64,000 bases of DNA, from positions 1,364,001-1,428,000 of the forward strand of contig JAULSU010000005.1 of NCBI GenBank assembly GCA_030512335.1, in the 5' to 3' direction. The DNA is from Immersiella caudata. Lineage: Eukaryota; Ascomycota; Sordariomycetes; Sordariales; Lasiosphaeriaceae. The notes under the pieces are model-generated. The model was given only the letters and a program-made list of their open reading frames with translations, was not told the DNA's origin and ran no database searches. Shown here piece after piece: positions 55,685 through 64,000 of this stretch. The position numbers and the translations under genes are program-made. How positions within the stretch are numbered: position 1 is the first letter of the stretch; the number at the start of each line of letters is the position of its first letter.

Positions 55685-56294
55685 TTCGCTGAGTCTGAGC
55701 GCGATGGGTTTCAAGGTTGCGAATACTCGCGCGCGGGCTGGAAATTGCGTGTCGGGTCTTGGAGGAGCTGAAAGATGCAGAGATTGCCATTCGGGTTGCT
55801 TTTTTGGGTCATGGATTGGAGAGAAACCTGAACCCCACGACTCCACTGCCTCGAGACCGCCTCAGGCCACCGCCCAGAACCCCAACCCTTCCATTTTGGC
55901 CTGTGCGAGTCGGCTCGGCCAATCAGAAGCCTCCATTTGGGCCTTTACCCCTCTGTAAAACACGCCTTGCCCAGCCAACAAGGCACGCATGTTCCAGGTG
56001 TATGATACCTACCTGATTTTCGACACACGGCTTGTTGTGCTCCACACGTCCCCGCCACGGTGGATATTTCGTGCCCTTCAACAAGAAGGGAATGCAACTG
56101 TAATGGGAGACATGTTTCGGAGCGGATAGCAATGTGAGAAAAATGATTAAGCTTGTGCTTGGGGTCAAGAATGTCTCTCACAGGAAGTCTTGACACTGCC
56201 CGGGTGCTCGTACGAGCAAATACTATTCTCAACTGAGGACTGGAGAGTGTACATGTACGACTAGGTACACAAATGCGGGTAACACTTGATGCCA
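55685..56294. other. intergenic, no feature seen
   Basis: Promoter of the Zn2Cys6 gene. Confidence 0.45.
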
Positions 56295-56624
56295 TCAGAA
56301 CCTGCCATGCGGCTTTTCAAACGGATAGTAGCAATCCCTAATCCTGCCGTTGATGGCGTCGGCCTCGGCAAGGATAAAGACGCGGAAGAGCGTATTCTTG
56401 GCCTCGTGTGCTCTGCGGATCTGCGCGACCCGCTCGAACAACCACTTGCGAGCCGTTTGGGAGGCCTGGGGAAAATATAGTTGGTACGACTCATCCCAAT
56501 GGTCGACAATACCCTGGGCCTGTTGAATACCTCGAGTCTTCCCTTGACTTGTTGACCGTCTCTTGGAGAACAATGATTTGACGGTTCTACGTCGAATTAA
56601 GTGCTGAGGCCTCAACACCGTCAA
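56295..56624 (-). CDS. possible C-terminal exon of an unknown gene
   Basis: The last 70 codons (VDHWDESYQLYFPQASQTAR, KWLFERVAQIRRAHEAKNTL, RVFILAEADAINGRIRDCYY) look coding. The first 35 residues are basic and low in quality, and no promoter, start or upstream exon is seen. It may be a gene remnant at the border of the repeat-rich region. Confidence 0.3.
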   Translation of the reverse strand: MTVLRPQHLIRRRTVKSLFSKRRSTSQGKTRGIQQAQGIVDHWDESYQLYFPQASQTARKWLFERVAQIRRAHEAKNTLFRVFILAEADAINGRIRDCYYPFEKPHGRF

Positions 56625-57627
56625 ACTCAGAGTTTGCTTGACGGCAGTGTCGCCTCGTCCCAGACGTTTCGCCAGGAAGCCGTGTTAGCCCGGGGCGTCC
56701 TCGTGGCCTCATTTACCAATAGGACCGCGCCATGCTGCCGGCGCGGCTATAGTCCAGGTGTACCTTGCAGTATTACGAAACTTTTGCCTCACCAATCCAC
56801 CACTTCGGGCGGCGGCCGATGAAAAGAATACCAGTACTCGCTCGTAGTCCCAACCGCATGATAAAGTGATCTCTGTCCCTCTGATCAAAGGAAGAGAGTG
56901 TAGCCTGTAACTTCATTTGTCTTTATTACTTTATACTAAGCTTTGCTACTTGGTTGTCCTATACTAGACTTCGCTACTTGGTTTTTCCACCTCCCACAGG
57001 TAAGTCTCCGTTTCCTTGCGTCAATTCAATTCCTGCCACTTTGATCAGAGGTAGGCCAAGTGAACAGGTGGCCATTCTGGCCGCCATTGGCTTTCCTTGG
57101 GTGGGTTCGTTGTGCCCTTATCACATGGTGCATCATCACACCAGTTCACTAATAATGCATAGACAGAAGTGTTTGACCTGGAGGTGCTTAACTTAGCGGC
57201 TACGACGTCATCTCGGCGAACATGTAATGGATTCTAGGTCTTTACAATCATGTCTCTGGGAGCGAACCGGTGTGAAAATTGCCTTGAGTTGCGGGATGGT
57301 GACAAGATGTACGTGCTACTCAACCGCGTCATCTAGAGTGGCGAGTCCAAGGGGAAGTCATGCCTCCACATGGGGCCCGCCCACCATCGCCTTCTGGGCG
57401 TCGCAGGTCCCTTACCCATCTCAGCACCCGGCTGTGAAGGGACTGCGAAGGAATATGGGACTTGCGTTCCATAGTTGACTGACACACACTATGTTTTGTC
57501 TGAGGGAGGTAGAAGAACTTATAGTTAGCGCAGGCCTACGCCGATTTGAGGCAGAGTTAGTCTGCTGCCATGTTTCTGACAACTGTCACCTAAGAAATGA
57601 TGGTACCTAGACTTTGCAACTTGACAT
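56625..57627. other. gene-poor sequence
   Basis: No supported frame. A short direct repeat occurs near 56940-56990 (aagctttgctacttggtt and agacttcgctacttggtt). Confidence 0.45.
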
Positions 57628-57801
57628 TTAGCCTGCAGTGTCTTGGCGACAACCCTTGAGATCAGTGAGCACGGTTCCGTTTTGAGCGTGTTCCAAACTC
57701 GGAACAATGATCTTGTAAGAGCCTTTGACGACGTTGCAGCATACATCTGCCAGGCTGACAATGGAGGCGGCGAAGCCTATCACGCTGACACCTTGCATCA
57801 T
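57628..57801 (-). pseudogene. relic of an NLR N-terminal domain
   Basis: 58 residues from ATG 57801: MMQGVSVIGFAASIVSLADV, then a helical part. The pattern of small and hydrophobic residues in the first helix is that of fungal STAND N-termini (compare MDPFTAISLAGNILQF at 14760). It stops at 57628 without NACHT. Confidence 0.4.
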
Positions 57802-57930
57802 GGCGAGATGTGGTGAGAAGTGAATGGTGATGTGTGCCTGCGGGGGTTGGAATCCTTGGCGCAAGAGGTTAGATGGGTATTTTGCCGCACAGCGCACGCA
57901 CCGAGCCACTTTAAAAAAAAAAAACTCCTG

Positions 57931-58195
57931 CAATGGCTCGAGAACAAAGACAAGCGGGTCTAACATATCTCGGGCAAAGCCGGCTCAGACAAGTCGACGC
58001 TGATGAAATACCTCTTGGCATTTCTGCGTTTCAAACGCACTGAGCGGCTGGGCTGGAGGCAAGAAGCTCGTCTTCGCCAGCTACGTCTTCTGGAACAGAT
58101 CGGGTACAGAATCGCAAGTGATTTGCATTGCTGTCCTGAGAGCTACGGAAATATCTTCGTAGGCTGCTCGTGGCAGATGGCCTCCCCAAATCATT
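57931..58195 (+). pseudogene. relic of an NLR P-loop region
   Basis: WLENKDKRV-TAA-HISGKAGSDKSTLMKYL: the usual NLR block WL.....Y.ISGKAGSGKSTLMKYL with TAA for Tyr and Asp for the second P-loop Gly. After a frame change it continues WAGGKKLVFASYVFWNRSGTESQ, the next NLR block. It stops soon after. So this is a fragment with at least one nonsense codon, one frameshift and a broken Walker A. Confidence 0.65.
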
Positions 58196-58358
58196 AAGAG
58201 CAACGAATGGAGCTAGTCTTGTCGTTGAAGTTCACACCCCGAAGATCAGCGATTCCCGGATTGCTAATGGTAAGACTAGACCCTCCGCAGTTGGCGTTTC
58301 TGATGAAATCATGGGCATCAGCATGGTGACAGGACACCGAGATGGTGGGAAGAGCAGC

Positions 58359-58718
58359 TTACTGATAGAGGACGCAGGTAGTTCCCCGGTCTGGCCCAGC
58401 GGAGGAGATCTTGTCATTCCAGTCGCTGTTGGTGCCGTCTATCGTCATCAGAGCCATGAGTATGGACAAACTCTTGGAACGGCACAGGGACCATGACTTA
58501 CAACACACTCCTGTCTGAACTTCTTGGTTCGAACAGTTGACCCAATTGATGTCTTTGCATATATAGATATGCGTCAGTGCGGCCACGGCCCTTGCCTCGA
58601 CAGGGACAGCGCTGTTTGCAAAAAGCGCTGGAGCCGCAACCTGCTGCGCAGGAGATGGAAGAGCAGCAGTGATCTGCGAGAGCGCCGCAAGCGCGAAGAA
58701 GGATGGGGTGGTTCGCAT
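58359..58718 (-). CDS. small secreted cysteine protein (98 residues)
   Basis: Exon 1 58718-58502, intron 58501-58439 (63 nt, gtaagt...gatag, branch ctgatgac), exon 2 58438-58359. Signal peptide MRTTPSFFALAALSQITAALP, then an Ala/Val-rich propeptide-like part to about residue 45. The mature core has four Cys: YICKDINWVNCSNQE, TGVCYG, GTTCVLY, with the ending NDKISSAGPDRGTTC, a pattern seen in small extracellular beta/gamma-crystallin-like fungal proteins. Without splicing the frame would also be open, adding a Cys-containing segment (CKSWSLC), so a retained-intron form is possible. Role unknown; size and Cys content resemble secreted effector candidates. Confidence 0.65.
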   Translation of the reverse strand: MRTTPSFFALAALSQITAALPSPAQQVAAPALFANSAVPVEARAVAALTHIYICKDINWVNCSNQEVQTGVCCKSWSLCRSKSLSILMALMTIDGTNSDWNDKISSAGPDRGTTCVLYQ

Positions 58719-59504
58719 TGTGCAGGAGGTTTCTCTGGGATGGAAAACTTTTTGTCAAGTGGATTAGGTGATGATTTTGTGGATGCGGATTCAAGAAGCG
58801 TTAGGTTTTGGGTGATGAATCATCTTTGCTTTGTAGGTAGGTATTTGTATTCAACTCTCTCTTATGATGTTGTAAATGAAGGTTGCATATATTTGTCTTC
58901 CTCCTAGGCTGCCGTCATCTTTTTCATCAACGTTGCGGTGTACCGAGATTCCCTGCCCTCTCTGCTAGCAGATTGGTTATCCGGGTTCATTAAACCCGCA
59001 TCGCCAAACAAATGCGAAAATCCTCTTCGCTAGCCTGGGCGATAAGGAACCACTCGGGGAAAGTCGCAACGTCCCGCATGCCTCACGCGTACAATACGAT
59101 TATGGATATGAAGCTTAAATGAGAGCGGATTCAAACGTCCAATGAAAAATGCAGTTACAAAAACTATATATCGGTAAGGCAACCCGCCAAAGCGTTAGGC
59201 TTAAACGTATGTTGAGAGTACGACCGACCGATGAATTTGTACAGCCCGGAATTACTCTCGGCCTTACCTCAATCTCAAATCATTCCATGAGCAAACGCAC
59301 TGCAGCTATCAGTAAGCACTAAGGCTCGAGTGCTACAGTTACCCCGCAAAGTTCCGAGCCGGCCGCAATTTACAGGTCGTGGTCGTGCGCCTTCTCAATA
59401 CCCTCCCTTTCTTCAAACACCTCCTAATCGACCAAAAATGGATGCAACCCCACCAAATGAGCACCACAGTCCTTAAAAACGCACCAGAATTGCTGTTGGG
59501 ACAC
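58719..59504. other. AT-rich, gene-free
   Basis: No supported frame; AT-rich patches at about 58790-58900 and 59100-59180. Confidence 0.45.
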
Positions 59505-59976
59505 TGTGACGACCTGCGGGCCACCCTTGTGGCCGGGACGGACCGACGTGTGCCCGCAGGCGTCACCGTGAGAGAAACAGTGGGAAGGGATACGCACTTG
59601 GCCAAGGGTACAACGACCCGAAGCCTCTACGTACCAATCACGGAAAGCTCTGTGCCAAGGAATGGGATCTGATGACAGAGCCCCGGAGGAACAGAGCCAC
59701 TACGAACTACCCTCCCCTCCTTTATTCTATAGGATACCACTAGCGCTGTCAAAAATAGGTGAGGAACCCTTCTGGTTCCTCGCCCAAGCAATACATTGTT
59801 CAAGTAGAGATTTATTATTCGGAACCTCTAAATCCACAGTCTAAGTGACGGTGTACCGCCTTCAGAGTTGTGCTAGCCTTCACTCAACCATCTCACCCCC
59901 TAATGTCTTTGACCGTCCTAGGCTATGTTCTGTCTTTACCTTGATCCTCACGGCGTACCAGGAGTAGGCCGTAACA
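59505..59976 (+). mobile_element. short inverted-repeat element, copy 3
   Basis: 472 bp with ends TGTGACGACC and GGCCGTAACA. The first 75 bases closely follow copy 1 (GGCCACCCTTGT, GGACCGACGTGT, CCGCAGGCG). It has the internal hairpin in variant form GGTGAGGAACC-CTTCT-GGTTCCTCGCC (about 59757-59783). The flanks show ACACT at 59501-59505 and 59974-59978, overlapping the ends, which may be the target duplication. Confidence 0.7.
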
Positions 59977-61490
59977 CTAGCTGGATATCACCACAATAAT
60001 ACCGGTAGAACTGGAGCTCTGTGTCACAGTGCAGGAATATGGAAGGGGGAGCTTTGAAACGACCTGTTGAGAGCCAATAAGACAAAAATGTCAGAAACGC
60101 TGAACTCTAGAAAACTGTGAAAAGATAGGTTCAAATTGATCTAGTTATTTCTTCTGGTCCTCTGGCTGTGCCAGAGTACCCTATTCATACAATTCTGAGT
60201 GGTTGCAACGCTTGCGCGTTGCGTGGCCAATATTACCAATCCGCTGTCCTGGTCCATTCTAGAACTTTCACCAGAGTGGTGTTCTAGCCTCTGGCCAGAA
60301 CCCCATTCTTTCTGGCAGGTTGTGCGATCTGGCCTCTTCTTGCTAGGAATTTGGTCTGCGGGAATGGGTAATGACTCTGCGTTGAAGCAGAAATGCCAAT
60401 GGAAGGAGATCTCTGCCGGCCAACACACGCCGATCTGCACAGCTCAGCCCGGATCTTGGTAGCAAGCTGCCTGGGTTGAGACATGGCTTTTCCCGAATCA
60501 TTTTGCTGCCGTGTAATGCCAGAACTGGTGGCGAAAAGTTGAAAGACCCTCATTCTAGTGCCTGCCAGAAGCCCTGCACACTGGATTCGGTGGGTTTGGT
60601 GAGGTTGCAGTTGCTTGTTTATATCCCGTATCTTCGATCTCTGGTGAAGCCAGAGAACTTACTCTTATATCTATGAATGGTGACAACGTTGTGGCAAATG
60701 GTGGCCCACCGGCTGAACTGGCCGCATCTCGATGATGTTCAAGTCGGAGGCTAGAACCCCCTTCTTCCTGACAGTGTCTTCTGGGCTTTTCCTTGCCGAC
60801 AGAGTTCCATGACCGTAGCAATAGAGTTAATCACTCTCACCCCTCTGTGCTGAATCGCCACCAGCATAATTCCGACAGCTGCTACAGAGCGAGGTGTTTG
60901 GATCTCCATCGCAGATGCACATGTTAACCAGGTCGGTGCCATTATGGCTATGGTGGTTCAGAAATTGTCGCAAAACAGAAGCGCAGGGATAGTTATAAAG
61001 GTGTCTTACATCGTCATTATGTCTTAGTTCAATTGAGTTATTAGAAACGGATTTGTGGACTTGATGGGGATTTGTGAGGAAAGCGAGCAGGGCACGAGCT
61101 AGTTTTCCTGATCAAATGTTAGGCTTTAAATCTACAAGCGAAGAAAATAGCCCCTCTCCAGCGCTCCTGGGCAGTCTACTACTAATGCTAATCTGGGCAG
61201 CTTTTCTAAATTCTGCAATCCCCACACAGTCCAATGGATGTGATTTATCAGAACCAATACCACTGGACTTCCACGCCACATATGAGGAACTAACGTCTTG
61301 GCTCTCAACAGCCCTCACAACCAGTATGCCTAACATCAGGCAGCAGCCACCAGAGTTACGTAAGTATGACTTTGGTTTAAATTTGACTTGGCTTGAGATA
61401 CGTCCAGTCTCTTGGTAAAAGGGGTATTTTCGAACCTAATTCAACTTTCAGATAAACCGCAACTACCACTGCGTGAAATAGTGAACGTTC
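59977..61490. other. repeat-rich, gene-poor sequence
   Basis: Contains hairpins and an old duplication at about 60265-60340 and 60730-60805. A plus frame 61074-61418 (LLGSLLLMLIWAAFLN, FHATYEELTSWLSTAL) has a hydrophobic segment and a strong donor (gtaagt at 61360), so it could be a lost exon; support is weak. Confidence 0.35.
60265..60805. repeat. old duplicated block with TCTGGC/GCCAGA hairpins
   Basis: 60275-60340 (ctagcctctggccagaacccc ... ttcttgctaggaatt) resembles 60745-60800 (aggctagaacccccttcttcc ... tccttgccgaca). Minus-strand translations agree in part (SGQRLEHH and SSLRLEHH). Nearby stems are CTCTGGC-TGT-GCCAGAG (60167-60183) and CTCTGGTGAAGCCAGAG (60639-60655). Confidence 0.45.
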
Positions 61491-61740
61491 TGTTACGATC
61501 GGTGCCTGTCGACTGTCGGTCGGCAGGGCCGTTGGGGATGTTAGTTAGCGGAGAGGGGTAAACACAGAAGCAAGTCCTCACAGGCGGGGGCTCACTTATC
61601 AATTTGTCGTATGTCACTATAGTACACAGTAGCACTAAGGGTGACTGCGCAGCAAGATACAACTGAAGAGGGTTCAATTGATGAGCGAATAGTTGCGTGA
61701 GGAACCAGAAGGATTCCTCACAGCAAACACGCTTAGCTGA
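61491..61740 (-). mobile_element. short inverted-repeat element, copy 4, probably partial
   Basis: Begins TGTTACGATC and follows copy 2 for about 230 bases (GCCTGTCGAC, GGTCGGCAGGG, CAGAAGCAAGTCCT, GGGTTCAATTGA, GAGCGAATA, GCGTGAGGAAC). The internal hairpin is present as GTGAGGAAcc...ttCCTCAC (61698-61720). The right end could not be found; a strong 12-bp stem hairpin (GAGGTTCTGGCT / AGCCAGAACCTC, 61765-61791) lies beyond. Confidence 0.6.
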
Positions 61741-61961
61741 GCTTTCTATATACCGATGGAATGAGGTTCTGGCTGGAAGCCAGAACCTCAAGGAACTTCA
61801 CACAATACAATCAAGCCATTGCAACCCACTTCATTCTCACCCATTCCAAGGTGCAGTGTTTATAACATAACATGTGACTAAAACGGTATGGAAACGGTGT
61901 TTCGACGCCCTACCCGGTCTGGTGGTTCAAAGAGAAGGGTGCTCCAATACAGCTGCAAAAG

Positions 61962-62895
61962 CTAGTTGCTGAGAGCTCTATCAGACATTAACGTAACTAA
62001 GACGGCAGCGTATGCAGCTGTAGCAGCAAGAAGATTCTCAGGCTTCATGGGTGAGAAGAAGGCCACAATGAGCGCAAAGGGTAAAATGGAAGTGGAGATG
62101 ACAGCGAGCGCGCGGGGTGCAAGAATGTTTGGAGGAGAAATCCCCAACACGATGACCAGCATACGAACCACAATGAATGAGTCCACCTAGAATAGCCATG
62201 ACAACTCGCAGCGTCGTTTCTGTGATACGCTGACGCCGAACCTGGCTTGCAAGCTCCCGAACTCGTCCTGTACCCAGGCTCTGCCCGATGGCCGTGCTGT
62301 GATGCATTAACGTGTGGTCAGAGGAACTAATACATCCGAGTCGCGGAACACGCTGCGGTGTGTTGGAGGCACGTTGAGCCCGAACTCTGATATTAGTACA
62401 CCTTGCAGCCGTGATCCAGGGCCATCGTCAAGCCGAGAGGCTGCAATATCCCTGACGAACTGTGTATTCCATCGATTGGCGTGGATAAACTCGAAGTCGC
62501 GGAGGGCATCGGTGTACTTTGTGGAGGGTTTCCCGGATGTGCTCAAGCTGTTCGTCCGTAACGTCTTCGGTTTCGATGCTCTGGATTTCTCTTGCTAGCC
62601 GGCGCTGGAGGTCGTGGATGGCGATGGTGTAGAGTGGACGGAAGTCGACGACGGTAATTCCGCTGGTGACCCAGTGTCGAGTGGAGCCGCGGGCGAAATG
62701 TGGCATGCGCTTGTGGAAGGGGAGGGAAGCGAGGCCCCCGAGGAGGTCTCCCTCGTTTCTGCCGCTGTTGGCCCTTTGCGTGAGTTCATTTTGGGTCTGG
62801 GTTGGGAGTTTGCTTCCATCGCAATAGTGGTACGTGAACGCGGATTGCGCGAAGTCGATGCAAATGGAGGAAAGACTCACCACAAATCTCGGCAA
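61962..62895 (-). pseudogene. frameshifted DUF6594-like membrane protein gene
   Basis: Three frames continue one another: 62895 to about 62500 (DFRPLYTIAIHDLQRRLAREI, DVTDEQLEHIRETLHK), then KYTDALRDFEFIHANRW to VPLTTR (62307), then QVRRQRITETTLRVVMAILGG and, one base over, MLVIVLGISPPN...KPENLLAATAAYAAVLVTL to TAG at 61962. The order (helical core, R-x-x-RIT-x-x-T, three C-terminal hydrophobic segments with LAATAAYAAVLV) matches fungal DUF6594 proteins. Shifts occur near 62510 (LHK|YTD) and near 62190. An intron may hide between 62307 and 62290. Probably inactive. Confidence 0.55.
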
Positions 62896-63683
62896 GTATC
62901 AAAGTGCCTCCGTCTCCTGAAGATCACTTAATTTTGTTGCCTGGCGCACAGCCTGGTGTGCGAAGAATGCGCCGCGGTAGACATTCTGGATTGTCGTTAA
63001 CAGCGACCTTTGCTGGCCTGCGTTTGTGCATCGAAGGCCTTCCAGGTCGTCGCTTCCTGGTTGGCTCACTAACCAGCGGTCTGCAAAGGAAAGTCTGCGC
63101 CCCACTCCAGCCTGAGGCTCTCCGTCGCAGTGTCCCCCACACACTCCAGGACAGCCAAACAGACCTCCGAAGCCTTCGCAGCCTTCTTCCCCCACCCAAA
63201 ACAGCGAGGTGGTACATGTGCGACACTGCTTGGTGCATCTTCCGTTCACAATCGTCCGCTGGTTGCCTTGCAGCTGGCATCAGTCCCAACCACTCAAGTC
63301 CTTTCCCGAGTTGCGAAGCATGCAGAAGCGGCTGGGCAATCACACCACTGGCGCCCCTTGGTCCCGCAGGCCGCCAGCTGCCGCAGCACCGCAGATGCTG
63401 CGCCAGTTTCACATCCGTCGGGCACGTCACCCTGGGTGAGGGGAGTCGCAGCTTTCCGCCAAAGTCCGGGGAGCCCAACGTACCTACGTACCTTAGCTTC
63501 CCCATTTGAGCGACTGCATCTCGGTCAGCATGGCGGTGGTGTGGTGGGCTGAAATGACGCATAAAAGGTCGGCAGTCCGACTGCACTGCATTGCAGCAGT
63601 TGCCCTGGCCTAGAGCCTGCTGCTAAATCAACTTCTCCAAGATCGCTGACTTCGGCAGCAAGCCCACCGCCACCATATTCATC
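62896..63683. other. intergenic, no gene supported
   Basis: Long frames on both strands overlap and lack any family feature; they look like GC-driven artefacts. Confidence 0.45.
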
Positions 63684-64000
63684 ATGACTTCGGAAACCCC
63701 TGCCGAGGCGCTGGCCGCCCAGATCGCCAAACGCATCGTGGAGTCAGATAAGGGGCCTATTGAGGCGTTAACTGTCCAGATCGAGGAAGACACTCGCCAA
63801 AACTGGAAGAACGAGGATTTTTTGCCCGAAAACAAACTGGAACAATTAACCCAAAGATCCATCGTCAAGGCAGCTCTCGAAGCTGCCAAAATAGCAGCTG
63901 GTGATGTGGAGGAGCTGGTGGATTTCGTCTGCGGTGAGGACATTGAGCGCTCGGGGCGTAGCCTCTTTCTCATGCTCATCATGATGAGCGAGGAGAGGGA
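63684..64000 (+). CDS. 5' part of an unknown protein gene, cut by the window edge
   Basis: ATG 63684 opens a frame that is still open at 64000 (105 residues seen). The sequence is helical and charged: ETPAEALAAQIAKRIVESD, then LEQLTQRSIVKAALEAAK, ELVDFVCGEDIERSGRSLFL. This resembles the N-terminal part of fungal proteins that carry a kinase-like domain after a short helical start (the ..VFAILIMM.. type), but the diagnostic region lies outside the window. The start context (catcATGa) is acceptable. A minus frame over the same bases has a low-complexity Ser/Lys composition and is rejected. Confidence 0.6.
   Translation, partial: MTSETPAEALAAQIAKRIVESDKGPIEALTVQIEEDTRQNWKNEDFLPENKLEQLTQRSIVKAALEAAKIAAGDVEELVDFVCGEDIERSGRSLFLMLIMMSEER

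Noticed and set aside
60130..60830. Possible CRISPR-like spacing of TCTGGC/GCCAGA hairpins
   Set aside because: Units are of different length, diverged and few, and the genome is eukaryotic; old duplication is enough.
62904..63586. Overlapping frames of about 200 residues on both strands
   Set aside because: Neither has any recognisable domain, and both are basic and Cys/Arg-rich, as random GC-rich sequence gives.

Overview
The window looks like a stretch of nuclear genome from a filamentous ascomycete (Pezizomycotina, probably Sordariomycetes). The evidence is monocistronic genes on both strands, short introns of about 50-100 nt with GT-AG ends and CTNAC-like branch sites, and typical fungal families: Zn2Cys6 regulator, NACHT/ankyrin proteins, 2EXR and F-box proteins, tyrosinase, ferric reductase, Fot1/pogo transposon. 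Many nonsense codons can be explained by C-to-T change in a CpA context (CAG/CAA to TAG/TAA, TGG to TGA), the footprint expected of repeat-induced point mutation (RIP).

Layout. 1-6 kb: the 3' end of an unknown gene, an F-box gene, a small membrane protein and relics of two unnamed gene families. 7-9.2 kb: a six-exon divergent Hsp70. 10-18 kb: a coiled-coil protein, a broken Q-rich gene, a rhodanese/Cdc25-like phosphatase and a NACHT (NLR-type) gene with one frameshift. 18-23.3 kb: ferric reductase, secreted tyrosinase and a small secreted cysteine-containing protein. 23.9-29.2 kb: three tandem RING paralogues, two decayed and one intact. 29.6-35.3 kb: a phospholipase-D-like protein and an ankyrin protein. 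36.5-42.2 kb: Hsp30-class small heat-shock protein with heat-shock elements, secreted glyoxalase-like protein, small conserved proteins, 2EXR protein. 42.5-50 kb: a secreted-protein gene with a Fot1/pogo element 7 nt upstream of its ATG, an HNH protein, copies of a short inverted-repeat element and an ankyrin relic. 50-55.7 kb: an NlpC/P60-fold (LRAT/PPPDE-like) protein, a secreted protein-arginine deiminase and a Zn2Cys6 regulator. 56-63.6 kb: gene-poor and repeat-rich, with NLR relics, a small secreted protein, two more short elements and a frameshifted DUF6594-like gene. The right edge cuts the first exon of an unknown gene.

There is no operon-like organisation. The recurring theme is gain and decay of accessory genes: duplicated RING, NLR, ankyrin and two unnamed families are each present as damaged copies, next to mobile elements and RIP-like substitutions. 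Exon models were built by hand from reading frame, splice signals and phase; exon sums divide by three wherever an exon structure is given. Family names come from motif recognition, without database searches.
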